Origin: Telluria mixta
GTDB lineage: Bacteria > Pseudomonadota > Gammaproteobacteria > Burkholderiales > Burkholderiaceae_D
Assembly: GCF_029223865.1 (NCBI RefSeq)
Contig: NZ_CP119520.1
Span: 4,030,001-4,094,000, forward strand
Direction of reading: 5' to 3'
DNA length: 64,000 nt
Part shown: piece after piece, positions 34,038 through 45,757 of the stretch
Position numbering within the stretch: position 1 is the stretch's first letter
How the letters are laid out: the number at the start of each line of letters is the position of its first letter
Position numbers and translations under genes: made by a program
The notes under the pieces: generated by a model
The model's input: the letters and a program-made list of their open reading frames with translations, nothing else
Database searches by the model: none
What the model was told of the DNA's origin: nothing

Positions 34038-35290
34038 TGGCTGAGCTTAAGAATTACACCCTGAACTTTGGTCCGCAGCACCCGGCAGCGCACGGCGTGC
34101 TGCGTCTCGTGCTGGAACTGGACGGCGAGGTCATCCAGCGTGCCGACCCCCACATCGGCCTGCTGCACCGCGGCACCGAGAAGCTGGCCGAGACCCGCAC
34201 CTACCTGCAGTCCGTGCCGTACATGGACCGCCTCGACTACGTCTCGATGATGTGCAACGAGCACGGTTACGTGCTGGCCATCGAGAAGCTGCTGGGCATC
34301 GAAGTCCCGATCCGTGCGCAGTACATCCGCACGATGTTCGACGAGATCACGCGTATCCTGAACCACCTGATGTGGCTGGGCGCGCACGCGCTGGACATCG
34401 GTGCGATGGGTCCGTTCCTGTACGCGTTCCGCGACCGCGAAGACCTGTTCGACGTCTATGAAGCCGTGTCGGGCGCGCGCATGCACGCGGCCTACTACCG
34501 CCCGGGCGGCGTGTACCGCGACCTGCCGGACGTGATGCCGCGCCACCGCGAATCGCCGCTGCGCAGCAAGAAGGCCATCGACGAACTGAACGAAACCCGC
34601 CAGGGCTCCGTGCTCGACTTCATCGATTCGTTCACGAAGCGCTTCGACGGCTATGTCGACGAATACGAGACCCTGCTGACCGACAACCGTATCTGGAAAC
34701 AGCGTACCGTCGGCATCGGCGTCGTGACGCCGGAAGACGCGATGGGCATGGGCTTCTCGGGCCCGATGCTGCGCGGCTCGGGCATCGCCTGGGACCTGCG
34801 CAAGGTGCAGCCGTACGCGGCCTACGACAAGGTGGACTTCGACGTCCCGGTCGGCACCAACGGCGACTCGTACGACCGTTACCTCGTGCGCATCGAGGAG
34901 CTGCGCCAGTCGAACCGCATCATCAAGCAATGCATCGCCTGGCTGCGCGCCAACCCGGGCCCGGTCATGACGAACAACCACAAGGTCGCCCCGCCGTCGC
35001 GCGTGGACATGAAGACCAACATGGAATCGCTGATCCACCACTTCAAGCTGTTCACCGAAGGCTTCCACGTCCCGCCGGGCGAGGCCTACGCAGCGGTCGA
35101 ACATCCGAAGGGCGAGTTCGGCATTTATATCGTCTCGGACGGCGCCAACAAGCCGTACCGCCTGAAGATCCGCACCCCGGACTATGTCCACCTGCAATCG
35201 CTCGACGAAATGGCGCGCGGTCACATGATCGCCGACGCCGTGACCATCATCGGTACGCAGGACATCGTGTTCGGCTCGATCGACCGATAA
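34037..35290 (+). CDS. nuoD: NADH-quinone oxidoreductase subunit D
   Basis: 49-kDa-family subunit of 417 residues, forming the quinone-binding cavity with NuoB and NuoH. Conserved segments include [20 protein letters not shown] at the N-terminus, [14 protein letters not shown] and the C-terminal [11 protein letters not shown]. Coupled to nuoC by TAATG; nuoE follows after 17 bp. Confidence 0.97.
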   Translation: MAELKNYTLNFGPQHPAAHGVLRLVLELDGEVIQRADPHIGLLHRGTEKLAETRTYLQSVPYMDRLDYVSMMCNEHGYVLAIEKLLGIEVPIRAQYIRTMFDEITRILNHLMWLGAHALDIGAMGPFLYAFRDREDLFDVYEAVSGARMHAAYYRPGGVYRDLPDVMPRHRESPLRSKKAIDELNETRQGSVLDFIDSFTKRFDGYVDEYETLLTDNRIWKQRTVGIGVVTPEDAMGMGFSGPMLRGSGIAWDLRKVQPYAAYDKVDFDVPVGTNGDSYDRYLVRIEELRQSNRIIKQCIAWLRANPGPVMTNNHKVAPPSRVDMKTNMESLIHHFKLFTEGFHVPPGEAYAAVEHPKGEFGIYIVSDGANKPYRLKIRTPDYVHLQSLDEMARGHMIADAVTIIGTQDIVFGSIDR

Positions 35291-35307
35291 GAAGGGTAGA
35301 AAAGATT

Positions 35308-35784
35308 ATGTTATCTGAGCAGTGCTTGAAAAAAATCGACCGCGAGTTGGCCAAGTATCCGGCCGACCAGCGTCAGTCGGCCGTGATGGCCTCGCTGGCC
35401 CACGCGCAAGTCGAAAAGGGCTGGCTGTCGCCGGAAACGATGCAGGAAGTGGCCGACTACATCGGCATGCCCGCCATCGCCGTCCAGGAAGTGGCCACCT
35501 TCTACAACATGTACAACATCAAGCCGGTCGGCAAGCACAAGATCACCGTGTGCACCAACCTGCCGTGCGCGCTGTCGGGCGGCGAGCGTGCCGCCCAGCG
35601 CATCAAGGATGCCCTGGGCATCAATTTCCGCGACACGACCGAAGACGGCCAGTTCACCCTGCTGGAAGGCGAGTGCATGGGCGCCTGCGGCGACGCGCCG
35701 GTCATGCTGGTGAATAACCACCGCATGTGCTCGTTCATGTCGGACGAGAAGATCGACGCCCTGCTGGAGGAACTGAACAAATGA
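35308..35784 (+). CDS. nuoE: NADH-quinone oxidoreductase subunit E
   Basis: 24-kDa-family subunit of 158 residues in the NADH dehydrogenase module. It carries the [2Fe-2S] cluster N1a, with ligands in VCTNLPC (C82, C87) and GECMGAC (C123, C127). The start at 35308 follows GAAGGG about 12 bp upstream; a longer upstream frame lies inside nuoD and is not used. Ends in an ATGA overlap with nuoF. Confidence 0.96.
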   Translation: MLSEQCLKKIDRELAKYPADQRQSAVMASLAHAQVEKGWLSPETMQEVADYIGMPAIAVQEVATFYNMYNIKPVGKHKITVCTNLPCALSGGERAAQRIKDALGINFRDTTEDGQFTLLEGECMGACGDAPVMLVNNHRMCSFMSDEKIDALLEELNK

Positions 35785-37076
35785 CCAGCCTGCACGACCG
35801 CCACATCAATCCGCTGATCCTGAAAGATCTGAACGGCGATAACTGGCACCTGGAAGACTACGTCAAGCGCGGCGGCTATTCCGCGCTGCGCCGCATCCTG
35901 GAAGAGAAGATCACGCCCGAGGCGATCATCGCCGACCTGAAAACGTCCGGCCTGCGCGGCCGCGGCGGCGCGGGCTTCCCGACCGGCCTGAAGTGGAGCT
36001 TCATGCCGCGCCAGTTCCCGGGCCAGAAATACCTCGTCTGCAACACCGACGAAGGCGAACCGGGCACGTTCAAGGACCGCGACATCATCCGCTACAACCC
36101 GCACGCGCTGATCGAAGGCATGGCCATCGGTGCGTACGCGATGGGCATCACCGTGGGCTACAACTACATCCACGGCGAGATCTTCCAGGAATACCTGCGC
36201 TTCGAAGAGGCGCTGGAAGAGGCGCGCGCCGCCGGCTTCCTGGGCGACAAGATCATGGGTTCGGAGTTCTCGTTCCAGTTGCACGCGCACCACGGCTACG
36301 GCGCCTACATCTGCGGCGAAGAAACCGCGCTGCTGGAATCGCTGGAAGGCAAGAAGGGCCAGCCGCGCTTCAAGCCGCCGTTCCCGGCCTCGTTCGGCCT
36401 GTACGGCAAGCCGACCACGATCAACAACACGGAAACGTTCGCAGCCGTCCCGTTCATCCTGAACATGGGCGCCGCCGAGTACATGGGACTGGGCAAGCCG
36501 AACAACGGCGGCACGAAGATCTTCTCGATCTCCGGTGACGTCGAGCGTCCGGGCAACTACGAAGTCCCGCTGGGCACCCCGTTCGCCAAGCTGATGGAAC
36601 TGGCCGGCGGCATGCGTGGTGGCAAGAAGATCAAGGCCGTCATCCCGGGCGGTTCGTCGGCACCGGTCGTGCGCGGCGACGTCATGATGCAGACCGACCT
36701 GGACTACGACTCGATCGCCAAGGCCGGTTCGATGCTGGGTTCGGGCGCCGTGATCGTCATGGACGAGACCCGCTGCATGGTCAAGTCGCTGCTGCGCCTG
36801 TCGTACTTCTACTACGAAGAATCGTGCGGCCAGTGCACGCCGTGCCGTGAAGGTACGGGCTGGATGTACCGCATGGTCCACCGCATCGAACATGGCCAGG
36901 GTCGTCCGGAAGACATGGACATGCTGAACTCGATCGCCGACAACATCCAGGGCCGCACCATCTGCGCACTGGGCGATGCCGCCGCGATGCCGGTCCGCGC
37001 CATGATCAAGAACTTCCGCGAAGAATTTGAATATCACGTCGAGCACAAGCACTGCCTGGTGCCGACTTACCTCTAA
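35781..37076 (+). CDS. nuoF: NADH-quinone oxidoreductase subunit F
   Basis: 51-kDa-family subunit of 431 residues, the site of NADH oxidation. It binds NADH and FMN ([18 protein letters not shown] and [16 protein letters not shown]) and cluster N3 ([15 protein letters not shown] plus a distal cysteine in [11 protein letters not shown]). Overlaps nuoE by four bases. Confidence 0.97.
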   Translation: MTSLHDRHINPLILKDLNGDNWHLEDYVKRGGYSALRRILEEKITPEAIIADLKTSGLRGRGGAGFPTGLKWSFMPRQFPGQKYLVCNTDEGEPGTFKDRDIIRYNPHALIEGMAIGAYAMGITVGYNYIHGEIFQEYLRFEEALEEARAAGFLGDKIMGSEFSFQLHAHHGYGAYICGEETALLESLEGKKGQPRFKPPFPASFGLYGKPTTINNTETFAAVPFILNMGAAEYMGLGKPNNGGTKIFSISGDVERPGNYEVPLGTPFAKLMELAGGMRGGKKIKAVIPGGSSAPVVRGDVMMQTDLDYDSIAKAGSMLGSGAVIVMDETRCMVKSLLRLSYFYYEESCGQCTPCREGTGWMYRMVHRIEHGQGRPEDMDMLNSIADNIQGRTICALGDAAAMPVRAMIKNFREEFEYHVEHKHCLVPTYL

Positions 37077-37097
37077 ACCGGGTCAGGTAACGATCAA

Positions 37098-39428
37098 ATG
37101 GTTGAAATCGAATTAGACGGCAAGAAAGTCGAAGTCCCACCGGGTTCGATGGTGATGGACGCCGCAAACAAACTGGGAAGCTACATCCCGCACTTCTGCT
37201 ACCACAAGAAGCTGTCCATCGCGGCCAACTGCCGCATGTGCCTCGTGGAAGTGGAAAAAGCGCCGAAGCCGCTGCCCGCCTGCGCCACCCCGGTGTCCCC
37301 GGGCATGATCGTGCGCACGCATAGCGACAAGGCCGTGCAGGCGCAGAAATCCGTCATGGAATTCCTGCTGATTAACCACCCGCTGGATTGCCCGATCTGC
37401 GACCAGGGCGGCGAATGCCAGCTGCAGGATCTGGCCGTCGGCTACGGCAAGGGCGAATCGCGCTACCAGGAAGAAAAGCGCGTGGTGGCACCGAAGGAAG
37501 CCGGCCCGCTGATCTCGATGGAAGAGATGAGCCGCTGCATCCAGTGCACCCGCTGCGTGCGCTTCGGCCAGGAAGTGGCCGGCGTGATGGAATTCGGCAT
37601 GCTGGGCCGCGGCGAGCACTCGGAAATCACGACGTTCGTGGGCAAGTCGGTCGACTCGGAAGTGTCGGGCAACATGATCGACCTGTGCCCGGTCGGTGCG
37701 CTCACGTCGAAGCCGTTCCGCTACTCGGCACGTCCGTGGGAACTGCAGCGCCGCCGTTCGGTGTCGCCGCACGACTCGCTCGGCTCGAACCTGATCGTCC
37801 AGGTCAAGGGCGGCAAGGTCATGCGCGTGCTGCCGCTGGAAAACGAGAACATCAACGAGTGCTGGATCTCCGACAAGGACCGCTTCTCGTACGAAGCCCT
37901 CGACAACGCATCGCGCCTCACGCAGCCGATGATCAAGCAGGACGGCAAGTGGATCGAGACCGACTGGCAGACGGCGCTGGAATACGTCGCCCACGGCCTG
38001 CGCAACATCCGCCACGAACACGGCGCCGACAGCATCGCCGCCATCGGCACCGCGCACTCGACGGTCGAAGAACTGTTCCTGCTGCAGAAAGCCATGCGTG
38101 GCTTCGGCATCGAGAACGTCGACTTCCGCCTGCGCCAGACCGACTTCGCACTGGACGGTAAAGTCGTGCCGCACCTGGGCATGCCGATCGCCGAACTGTC
38201 GACCTTGTCGCGCGTGCTGGTCGTCGGCTCGTTCCTGCGCAAGGACCACCCGCTGGCCGCGACGCGCCTGCGCGCCGCCGTCAAGTCGGGCGCCAAGCTG
38301 TCGATCGTCCACGGCTCGGCCGACGACAACCTGATCCCGACCGCGAACCGTATCATCGCCGCACCGAGCGACTGGCTCGCAGCGCTGACGGAAATCGCCG
38401 TCGCCGTCGCTGCCGCCAAAGGCATCGCCGCACCGGCCGGTTTCGAGGGAGTCTCCGCCGGCGATGCCGCCAAGGCTGTCGCCGCGACGCTGGTCGTCGA
38501 GAATGCTGCCGACCTGCCGGGCGCTGTCCTGCTGGGCAATGCCGCGATGTACCACCCGCAGGCATCGAAGCTGCACGCGGTCGCCGAGTGGATCGCCGCC
38601 GAGACGGGCGCGAAGTTCGGTTACTTCGTCGACGCCGCCAACACGGTGGGCGGCTACCTGGTCAACGCGACGTCGAAGAACGCCGCGAACCTGTTCGCCC
38701 AGCCGAAGAAAGCGTACGTGCTGCTGAACGCGGAACCGGAACTGGATGCCGCCAACCCGGCACAAGCGATCAAGGCCCTGCGTGGCGCCGAGATGGTCGT
38801 CGCGATGTCCGCGTTCAAGCACGGCACCGACTACGCCGACGTGCTGCTGCCGATCTCGCCGTTCAGCGAGACCGCCGGTACGTTCGTCAACTGCGAAGGC
38901 CGCGCACAGAGCTTCAACGGCACCGTCAAGCCGCTGGGTGAAACCCGTCCGGCCTGGAAAGTGCTGCGCGTGCTGGGCAACCTGCTGGGCCTGCAAGGCT
39001 TCGACTACGAGAACTCGGAATCGATCCGCGACGAAGCTCTCGGCAAAGGCAACACGGACCTGTCCGCGAAGCTGAACAACGTCGCGAAGCTGGAACCGGC
39101 GGGCGCGTTCTTCGGCAATGGCGAGCAACTGGAACGCCTGGCCGACGTGCCGATCCACTTCGCCGACGCCGTCGCGCGCCGTTCCGAACCGCTGCTGCGC
39201 ACGGCCGACGGCCAGGCGCCGCTGGCGACCATCTCGGCCGCGCTCGCTGAAAAGCTGGGCGTCGTCGCCGGCGACCAGGTCACGGTATCGCAAGGGCAGG
39301 GCAGCGTCGTCTTGAGCGCAAACATCGACTCACGCCTGCCGGCGAACGTCGTGCGCGTCGCGGCCGCCCACGAATCGACTTCGGTACTGGGCGACATGTT
39401 CGGTCCGATCAACGTAGCTAAAGCATAA
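37098..39428 (+). CDS. nuoG: NADH-quinone oxidoreductase subunit G
   Basis: 75-kDa-family subunit of 776 residues. The ferredoxin-like N-terminus binds [2Fe-2S] N1b (HFCYHKKLSIAANCRMCLVE). Next come clusters N5 (C/H ligands in HPLDCPICDQGGECQLQDLA) and N4 (SRCIQCTRCVRFGQE and IDLCPVGALTSKPF). The large C-terminal molybdopterin-oxidoreductase-like domain (about 220-690) lacks a functional cofactor in complex I. Gaps of 21 bp to both neighbours. Confidence 0.96.
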   Translation: MVEIELDGKKVEVPPGSMVMDAANKLGSYIPHFCYHKKLSIAANCRMCLVEVEKAPKPLPACATPVSPGMIVRTHSDKAVQAQKSVMEFLLINHPLDCPICDQGGECQLQDLAVGYGKGESRYQEEKRVVAPKEAGPLISMEEMSRCIQCTRCVRFGQEVAGVMEFGMLGRGEHSEITTFVGKSVDSEVSGNMIDLCPVGALTSKPFRYSARPWELQRRRSVSPHDSLGSNLIVQVKGGKVMRVLPLENENINECWISDKDRFSYEALDNASRLTQPMIKQDGKWIETDWQTALEYVAHGLRNIRHEHGADSIAAIGTAHSTVEELFLLQKAMRGFGIENVDFRLRQTDFALDGKVVPHLGMPIAELSTLSRVLVVGSFLRKDHPLAATRLRAAVKSGAKLSIVHGSADDNLIPTANRIIAAPSDWLAALTEIAVAVAAAKGIAAPAGFEGVSAGDAAKAVAATLVVENAADLPGAVLLGNAAMYHPQASKLHAVAEWIAAETGAKFGYFVDAANTVGGYLVNATSKNAANLFAQPKKAYVLLNAEPELDAANPAQAIKALRGAEMVVAMSAFKHGTDYADVLLPISPFSETAGTFVNCEGRAQSFNGTVKPLGETRPAWKVLRVLGNLLGLQGFDYENSESIRDEALGKGNTDLSAKLNNVAKLEPAGAFFGNGEQLERLADVPIHFADAVARRSEPLLRTADGQAPLATISAALAEKLGVVAGDQVTVSQGQGSVVLSANIDSRLPANVVRVAAAHESTSVLGDMFGPINVAKA

Positions 39429-39449
39429 AAGCAGGGGAGCCCAAGCAAA

Positions 39450-40532
39450 ATGTCGGTACCTGACATGATCAACAACCTGAACAGCAGCGGCGCGAGCCTG
39501 CTCGGCACGACGGCATGGCCGCTCGTGTGGACGCTGCTGAAAATCGTCGTCGTCCTGCTGCCGCTGATGGGCCTCGTGGCCTATCTCGTGCTGTGGGAGC
39601 GCAAGCTGATCGGCTGGATTCACATCCGTATCGGCCCGAACCGCGTGGGCCCCGGCGGCCTGCTGCAGCCGATCTCGGACGCCCTGAAGCTGCTGCTGAA
39701 GGAAATCGTGATCCCGGCGAAAGCCACCGCGAGCCTGTTCGTGATCGGCCCGCTGATGACCATCATGCCGGCACTGGCCGCATGGTCGGTCATTCCGTTC
39801 GGCCCGCAAGCCGCACTCGCCAACGTGAACGCCGGCCTGCTGCTGCTGCTGGCGATCACGTCGATGGAGGTGTACGGCATCATCATCGCCGGCTGGTCGG
39901 CCAACTCGAAGTACTCGTTCATGGGCGCGATGCGCGCATCGGCGCAGATGATCTCGTACGAAATCCCGATGGGCTTCGTGATGGTCGTCGTGCTGATGGT
40001 GTCGGGTTCGCTGAACTTCTCGGACATCGTCACGAGCCAGGAGCGCGGCATGTTCGCTGCCCACGGCGTGAACTTCCTGTCGTGGAACTGGCTGCCCCTG
40101 CTGCCGCTGTTCATCATCTACATCACGTCCGGCCTGGCCGAGTGCAACCGCCACCCGTTCGACGTGGTGGAAGGCGAATCGGAAATCGTGGCCGGCCACA
40201 TGGTCGAATACTCGGGCATGTCGTACGCGATGTTCATGCTGGCCGAATACGCCAACATGATCCTCGTCGGCACGCTGGCATCGATCATGTTCCTGGGCGG
40301 CTGGTCCGCACCGTTCTCGTTCCTGGAATTCGGCGCCGTCGGCGGCTTCTTCTGGCTGTTCGCGAAGATGTTCCTGATCGTCTCGCTGTTCATCTGGGTC
40401 CGCGGCACGTTCCCGCGCTACCGCTATGACCAGATCATGCGTCTCGGCTGGAAAGTGTTCATTCCGCTGACCCTGATCTGGCTGGTGCTGGTGGCTGGCT
40501 GGATGCAGACGCCGTGGAACATCTGGAAGTAA
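39450..40532 (+). CDS. nuoH: NADH-quinone oxidoreductase subunit H
   Basis: Membrane subunit of 360 residues with about eight to nine helices, linking the quinone site to the proton-pumping arm. Signature segments are [19 protein letters not shown] (about 50-68), [15 protein letters not shown] and [20 protein letters not shown], which carry the conserved charged residues of the E-channel. Confidence 0.97.
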   Translation: MSVPDMINNLNSSGASLLGTTAWPLVWTLLKIVVVLLPLMGLVAYLVLWERKLIGWIHIRIGPNRVGPGGLLQPISDALKLLLKEIVIPAKATASLFVIGPLMTIMPALAAWSVIPFGPQAALANVNAGLLLLLAITSMEVYGIIIAGWSANSKYSFMGAMRASAQMISYEIPMGFVMVVVLMVSGSLNFSDIVTSQERGMFAAHGVNFLSWNWLPLLPLFIIYITSGLAECNRHPFDVVEGESEIVAGHMVEYSGMSYAMFMLAEYANMILVGTLASIMFLGGWSAPFSFLEFGAVGGFFWLFAKMFLIVSLFIWVRGTFPRYRYDQIMRLGWKVFIPLTLIWLVLVAGWMQTPWNIWK

Positions 40533-40545
40533 GGAAGCACACAAA

Positions 40546-41034
40546 ATGACACGAGTTAAAGAGATCCTCGGCAGCCTGATGCTGTCCGAGCTGATTAAAG
40601 GTCTGGCCCTGACCGGCAAGTACGCGTTCTCGCGCAAGATCACGGTCCAGTACCCGGAAGAAAAGACCCCCATCTCGCCGCGCTTCCGCGGCCTGCATGC
40701 GCTGCGCCGCTACCCGAACGGGGAAGAGCGCTGCATCGCGTGCAAGCTGTGCGAAGCCGTGTGCCCGGCGATGGCCATCACGATCGAATCGGCGCAGCGC
40801 GAAGACGGCACCCGCCGCACGACGCGCTACGACATCGACCTGACCAAGTGCATCTTCTGCGGCTTCTGCGAAGAGTCGTGCCCGGTGGATTCGATCGTCG
40901 AGACGCAAGTGCTGGAATACCACGGCGAAAAACGCGGCGACCTGTACTACACCAAGGAAATGCTGCTGGCCGTGGGCGATCGCTACGAGAACGACATCGC
41001 CGCCGCGCGCGAAGCCGATGCCAAGTACCGCTAA
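40546..41034 (+). CDS. nuoI: NADH-quinone oxidoreductase subunit I
   Basis: Ferredoxin-like subunit of 162 residues with two [4Fe-4S] clusters (N6a and N6b). Motifs [12 protein letters not shown] and [12 protein letters not shown] are both intact. It transfers electrons towards N2 in NuoB. 13 bp after nuoH. Confidence 0.97.
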   Translation: MTRVKEILGSLMLSELIKGLALTGKYAFSRKITVQYPEEKTPISPRFRGLHALRRYPNGEERCIACKLCEAVCPAMAITIESAQREDGTRRTTRYDIDLTKCIFCGFCEESCPVDSIVETQVLEYHGEKRGDLYYTKEMLLAVGDRYENDIAAAREADAKYR

Positions 41035-41060
41035 CAATAAAAGGGCTCCTGCGTAACGTC

Positions 41061-41726
41061 ATGGATTTCACAACTGTTCTGTTCTACGTCTTCTCGGCCG
41101 TGATGGTGCTGGCCGGGTTGCGCGTCATTACCGCCAAGAACCCGGTCCACGCCGCGCTGTTCCTGGTGCTCGCGTTCTTCAACGCTGCCGGTATCTGGAT
41201 GCTGCTCAAGGCCGAGTTCCTGGCCATCGTGCTGGTACTGGTCTACGTCGGCGCCGTCATGGTGCTGTTCCTGTTCGTCGTGATGATGCTCGACATTAAC
41301 ATCGACCGCATGCGCGAAGGCTTCTGGGGCTACCTGCCGGTGGCGTCGGGCGTCGGCGCGCTGATCGTGCTGGAGATGGCCGCCGTGCTGTGGCGCGGCT
41401 TCCTGGGCCAGGGCGATGCGCCGGCCGAGGCGACCGTGGGTCACATCGGCGGCACGCATGAACTGGGCCGCCTGATCTACACCCAGTACATCTACGGTTT
41501 CGAGATCGCCGGCCTGATCCTGCTGGTCGCCATCATCGCCGCCGTGGCGCTGACCCTGCGCAAGCGCAAGGACACCAAAGCCATCGACCCGGGCCTCGCC
41601 GTCCGCGTCAAGCGTAACGACCGTCTGAAGATCGTCAAGATGCAGACGGTGAACCAGAAGGCGATCGACGATGCGGCAATCGCTGCCGCAGCTGCTGCCG
41701 CCGCTGCCAACAAGGAGGCGCAATGA
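41061..41726 (+). CDS. nuoJ: NADH-quinone oxidoreductase subunit J
   Basis: Membrane subunit of 221 residues with five transmembrane helices in the first 165 residues. The conserved third helix reads [19 protein letters not shown]. The C-terminal tail (about 170-221) is charged and then alanine-rich ([17 protein letters not shown]), a lineage-specific extension of unknown role. The start at 41061 was chosen; the frame continues upstream into nuoI. ATGA overlap with nuoK. Confidence 0.95.
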   Translation: MDFTTVLFYVFSAVMVLAGLRVITAKNPVHAALFLVLAFFNAAGIWMLLKAEFLAIVLVLVYVGAVMVLFLFVVMMLDINIDRMREGFWGYLPVASGVGALIVLEMAAVLWRGFLGQGDAPAEATVGHIGGTHELGRLIYTQYIYGFEIAGLILLVAIIAAVALTLRKRKDTKAIDPGLAVRVKRNDRLKIVKMQTVNQKAIDDAAIAAAAAAAAANKEAQ

Positions 41727-42031
41727 CTTTATCGCTCGCTCACTACCTGATCCTGGGCGCGATCCTGTTCGCGATCTCCGTGATCGGCATTTTCCTGAAC
41801 CGGAAGAACATCATCATCCTGCTGATGGCCATCGAACTGATGCTGCTGGCGGTGAACCTGAACTTTGTGGCGTTCTCGCATTATCTGGGCGACGCGGCAG
41901 GGCAGATCTTCGTGTTCTTCATCCTGACTGTCGCGGCCGCCGAATCGGCGATCGGCCTGGCGATCCTGGTGGTCCTGTTCCGTAACCTGGACACGATCAA
42001 CGTGGAAGACCTCGACAGCCTGAAGGGCTAA
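41723..42031 (+). CDS. nuoK: NADH-quinone oxidoreductase subunit K
   Basis: Membrane subunit of 102 residues, MrpC-like, with three helices. The functionally important glutamates lie in the second and third helices ([16 protein letters not shown] and [18 protein letters not shown]). Overlaps nuoJ by four bases; a 45-bp gap precedes nuoL. Confidence 0.97.
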   Translation: MTLSLAHYLILGAILFAISVIGIFLNRKNIIILLMAIELMLLAVNLNFVAFSHYLGDAAGQIFVFFILTVAAAESAIGLAILVVLFRNLDTINVEDLDSLKG

Positions 42032-42076
42032 GCGGTTTGTCTGTCAACCTCCTGATAAATACACAAAAGGTTCAAC

Positions 42077-44197
42077 ATGGCGGGGCAAATTATTAACCCT
42101 AATCTCTTGCTGGCGGTGCCACTGGCGCCGCTCGCGGGCTCGGCGATCGCCGGCCTGCTCGGCACCAAGTTCTTCGGCAACGTGGTCGGCCGGGCCGTGT
42201 CGCACTCCGCGACCATCCTGGGCGTGTTCGTCGCCATGATCATCTCGATCATGACGCTGAACCAGGTCATCGACGGCGCCACGTTCAACGGCGACGTCTA
42301 CACCTGGATGACGATCGGCACCATGAAAATGTCGGTCGGCTTCAAGATCGACGCGCTGTCCGCGATGATGATGTGCGTGGTCACGTCCGTCTCGCTGATG
42401 GTCCACATCTACACGATCGGCTACATGGCGGAAGACGACGGCTACAACCGCTTCTTCTCGTACATCTCGCTGTTCACGTTCTCGATGCTGATGCTGGTCA
42501 TGTCCAACAACTTCCTGCAGCTGTTCTTCGGCTGGGAAGCGGTGGGCCTGGTCTCGTACCTGCTGATCGGCTTCTGGTACACGCGTCCGACCGCGATCTT
42601 CGCGAACATGAAGGCGTTCCTCGTGAACCGCGTCGGCGACTTCGGCTTCATCCTCGGCATCGGCCTGCTGCTGGCCGCCACCGGCACGATGAACTACGAC
42701 GAGACGTTCGCCAAGGCGGACGCGCTGTCGGCCATGGTCGTGCCGGGCACGACCTGGCCGCTGCTGACGGCTGCCTGCATCTGCCTGTTCATCGGCGCGA
42801 TGGGTAAATCGGCGCAGTTCCCGCTGCACGTGTGGCTGCCGGACTCGATGGAAGGCCCGACCCCGATCTCGGCACTGATCCACGCCGCGACGATGGTTAC
42901 CGCCGGCATCTTCATGGTGTCGCGCATGTCGCCGCTGTTCGAACTGTCGGATACGGCACTGTCGTTCATCGTGATCATCGGCTCGATCACCGCGCTGTTC
43001 ATGGGTTTCCTGGGCATCATCCAGAACGACATCAAGCGCGTCGTCGCGTACTCCACGCTGTCGCAGCTGGGCTACATGACGGTCGCACTGGGCGTGTCGG
43101 CATACAACGTCGCCGTGTTCCACCTGATGACCCACGCGTTCTTCAAGGCGCTGCTGTTCCTCGGTGCCGGTTCCGTCATCATCGGCATGCACCACGACCA
43201 GGACATGCGCAACATGGGCGGCCTGCGCAAGTACATGCCGATCACGTGGATCACGTCGCTGCTGGGTTCGCTGGCACTGATCGGTACGCCGTTCTTCTCG
43301 GGCTTCTACTCGAAGGACTCGATCATCGAAGCCGTTGGTGCCTCGCACCTGTGGGGTTCGGGCTTCGCGTACTTCGCGGTCGTCGCCGGCGTGTTCATCA
43401 CGGCGTTCTACTCGTTCCGCATGTACTTCCTCGTGTTCCACGGTAAAGAGCGCTTCGGCCAGGCCCATGCCCATGACGATCATGCTCACGCGCACCACGA
43501 TGATCATGCACACAACGGCGAAGGCAAGGACCCGACCGCGCTGCACGAGGCCACTGCCCACCACGAAGAAGACGAGGACGATCACGGCCACCACGGCCTG
43601 GCCCCGGGCCAGAAGCCGCACGAGTCGCCGCTGGTCGTGACGCTGCCGCTGATCCTGCTGGCGATCCCGTCCGTCATCATCGGCTTCTTCACGATCGGCC
43701 CGATGCTGTTCGGCGACTTCTTCAAGAACGTCATCTACATCAATGCGGAACGCCACCCGGCGATGGAAGAACTGGCGCACGAGTTCCACAGCGCCGCCGC
43801 GATGGGCGTGCATTCGTTCACGTCGCTGCCGTTCATCCTGGCACTGGCCGGCGTCGTCGCCGCGTTCTACTGCTACATGATCAATCCGCGCGTGCCGGCC
43901 GCTTTCTACAAAGCGCTGCGTCCGATCCACACGCTGCTGGACAACAAGTACTACATGGACAAGTTCAACGAAGTCGTGTTCGCCGGTGGCGCACGCCTGC
44001 TGGGCAAGGGCCTGTGGCAGGTGGGCGACCGCGCGCTGATCGACGGCCTCGTCGTCAACGGTTCCGCGAAGCTCGTGGGCTGGTTCTCGACCATCGTCCG
44101 CACGTTCCAGACTGGTTACATCTACCACTATGCGTTCGTGATGATCCTGGGCGTGCTGGGTACGCTGCTGTACTTCTTCCCGTTCTGGCACGCTTAA
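42077..44197 (+). CDS. nuoL: NADH-quinone oxidoreductase subunit L
   Basis: Largest antiporter-like pump subunit, 706 residues with about 16 helices and the long C-terminal lateral helix. Core motifs are FFGWEAVGLVSYLLIGFW, GKSAQFPLHVWLPDSMEGPT (lysine of the proton path) and STLSQLGYMTVALG. Between about residues 455 and 515 a strongly histidine- and acid-rich segment is inserted (HAHDDHAHAHHDDHAH, then HHEEDEDDHGHHG). This may bind metal and is longer than in E. coli. Confidence 0.96.
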   Translation: MAGQIINPNLLLAVPLAPLAGSAIAGLLGTKFFGNVVGRAVSHSATILGVFVAMIISIMTLNQVIDGATFNGDVYTWMTIGTMKMSVGFKIDALSAMMMCVVTSVSLMVHIYTIGYMAEDDGYNRFFSYISLFTFSMLMLVMSNNFLQLFFGWEAVGLVSYLLIGFWYTRPTAIFANMKAFLVNRVGDFGFILGIGLLLAATGTMNYDETFAKADALSAMVVPGTTWPLLTAACICLFIGAMGKSAQFPLHVWLPDSMEGPTPISALIHAATMVTAGIFMVSRMSPLFELSDTALSFIVIIGSITALFMGFLGIIQNDIKRVVAYSTLSQLGYMTVALGVSAYNVAVFHLMTHAFFKALLFLGAGSVIIGMHHDQDMRNMGGLRKYMPITWITSLLGSLALIGTPFFSGFYSKDSIIEAVGASHLWGSGFAYFAVVAGVFITAFYSFRMYFLVFHGKERFGQAHAHDDHAHAHHDDHAHNGEGKDPTALHEATAHHEEDEDDHGHHGLAPGQKPHESPLVVTLPLILLAIPSVIIGFFTIGPMLFGDFFKNVIYINAERHPAMEELAHEFHSAAAMGVHSFTSLPFILALAGVVAAFYCYMINPRVPAAFYKALRPIHTLLDNKYYMDKFNEVVFAGGARLLGKGLWQVGDRALIDGLVVNGSAKLVGWFSTIVRTFQTGYIYHYAFVMILGVLGTLLYFFPFWHA

Positions 44198-44213
44198 AAG
44201 AGAGAAAAACAAG

Positions 44214-45737
44214 ATGCAGTCTATTTCGACCTTTCCTCCTTACCTGAGCCTGTCCGTCTGGCTGCCGATTTTGTGCGGCGTCATCGTGCTGGCCGTCGGT
44301 CGCGACAGCCGCGCGGGTTTCACCCGCCTGCTGGCGCTGGCCGGTTCGATCATCAGCTTTTTGCCGACGATCCCGTTGTTCACGCAGTTCAGCAACACGG
44401 CCCACGGCCCGCAGTTCGTGGAAAAAGCGGCCTGGATCGAGCGCTTCAACATCCAGTACTACCTGGGCATTGACGGCCTGAGCCTGTGGTTCGTGCCGCT
44501 GACCGCGTTCATCACGATCATCGTGGTGATCTCGGCCTGGGAAGTGATCCAGGAACGCGTGGCCCAGTACATGGGTTCGTTCCTGCTGCTGTCGGGCCTG
44601 ATGATCGGCGTGTTCGTCGCGCTGGACGGCCTGCTGTTCTACTTCTTCTTCGAAGCCACGCTGATCCCGATGTTCATCATCATCGGCGTGTTCGGCGGCC
44701 CGAACCGCGTGTACGCGTCGTTCAAGTTTTTCCTGTACACGTTCATGGGCTCGCTGCTGACGCTGATCGCGATCATCTACCTGTACAACAAATCGAACGG
44801 CAGCTTCGACATCCTGGCATGGCACAACCTGCCGCTGACGATGAAGGAGCAAGTCCTGATCTTCGTCGCGTTCCTGATGGCCTTCGCCGTCAAGGTGCCG
44901 ATGTGGCCGGTGCACACCTGGCTGCCGGACGCCCACGTGGAAGCGCCGACCGGCGGTTCCGTCGTGCTGGCCGCGATCATGCTGAAGCTGGGCGGTTACG
45001 GCTTCCTGCGGTTCTCGCTGCCGATCGCGCCTGACGCATCGCACTACCTGGCCCCGCTGATCATCGTGCTGTCGCTGATCGCCGTGATCTACATCGGCCT
45101 GGTCGCGATGGTGCAGGTCGACATGAAGAAACTGGTCGCGTATTCGTCGATCGCCCACATGGGCTTCGTCACGCTCGGCTTCTTCATCTTCAACGAGATC
45201 GGCGTGCAGGGCGGTATCGTGCAGATGATCTCGCACGGCTTCGTGTCGGGCGCCATGTTCCTGTGCATCGGCGTGCTGTACGACCGCCTGCACTCGCGCC
45301 AGATCGCCGACTACGGTGGCGTCGTCAACGTGATGCCGAAGTTCGCCGCGTTCTCCGTGCTGTTCGCGATGGCCAACTGCGGCCTGCCGGCGACGTCGGG
45401 CTTCGTGGGCGAATTCATGGTCATCCTGGGCGCCGTCCAGTTCAACTTCTGGACCGGCCTGCTGGCCGCCACCGCCCTGATCCTGGGCGCGGCGTACTCG
45501 CTGTGGATGGTCAAGCGCGTCGTGTTCGGCAAGATCGGCAACAAGCACGTGGCCGAACTGACCGACCTGAACGGCCGCGAGTTCTTCATGCTGGGCGTGC
45601 TCGCGATCCTGACCATCTACATGGGCCTGTATCCGGCGCCGTTCACCGATGCGCTGCAAGTGTCGGTCACGGACCTGCTGCAGCACGTGTCGGTCAGCAA
45701 GCTGCCGCAGGCAGTCGCTGCGGTCGCCGCGCACTGA
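44214..45737 (+). CDS. nuoM: NADH-quinone oxidoreductase subunit M
   Basis: Antiporter-like pump subunit of 507 residues with about 14 helices. Key segments are [39 protein letters not shown] and [16 protein letters not shown]. Length and motifs are normal. 16 bp after nuoL and 20 bp before nuoN. Confidence 0.97.
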   Translation: MQSISTFPPYLSLSVWLPILCGVIVLAVGRDSRAGFTRLLALAGSIISFLPTIPLFTQFSNTAHGPQFVEKAAWIERFNIQYYLGIDGLSLWFVPLTAFITIIVVISAWEVIQERVAQYMGSFLLLSGLMIGVFVALDGLLFYFFFEATLIPMFIIIGVFGGPNRVYASFKFFLYTFMGSLLTLIAIIYLYNKSNGSFDILAWHNLPLTMKEQVLIFVAFLMAFAVKVPMWPVHTWLPDAHVEAPTGGSVVLAAIMLKLGGYGFLRFSLPIAPDASHYLAPLIIVLSLIAVIYIGLVAMVQVDMKKLVAYSSIAHMGFVTLGFFIFNEIGVQGGIVQMISHGFVSGAMFLCIGVLYDRLHSRQIADYGGVVNVMPKFAAFSVLFAMANCGLPATSGFVGEFMVILGAVQFNFWTGLLAATALILGAAYSLWMVKRVVFGKIGNKHVAELTDLNGREFFMLGVLAILTIYMGLYPAPFTDALQVSVTDLLQHVSVSKLPQAVAAVAAH

Positions 45738-45757
45738 ATAGAGGCACAAACAACGAT

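Noticed and set aside
42044..44212. 722-codon minus-strand frame opposite nuoL
   Set aside because: Histidine/arginine-rich shadow produced by the GC-biased third positions of nuoL; nuoL is unambiguous.
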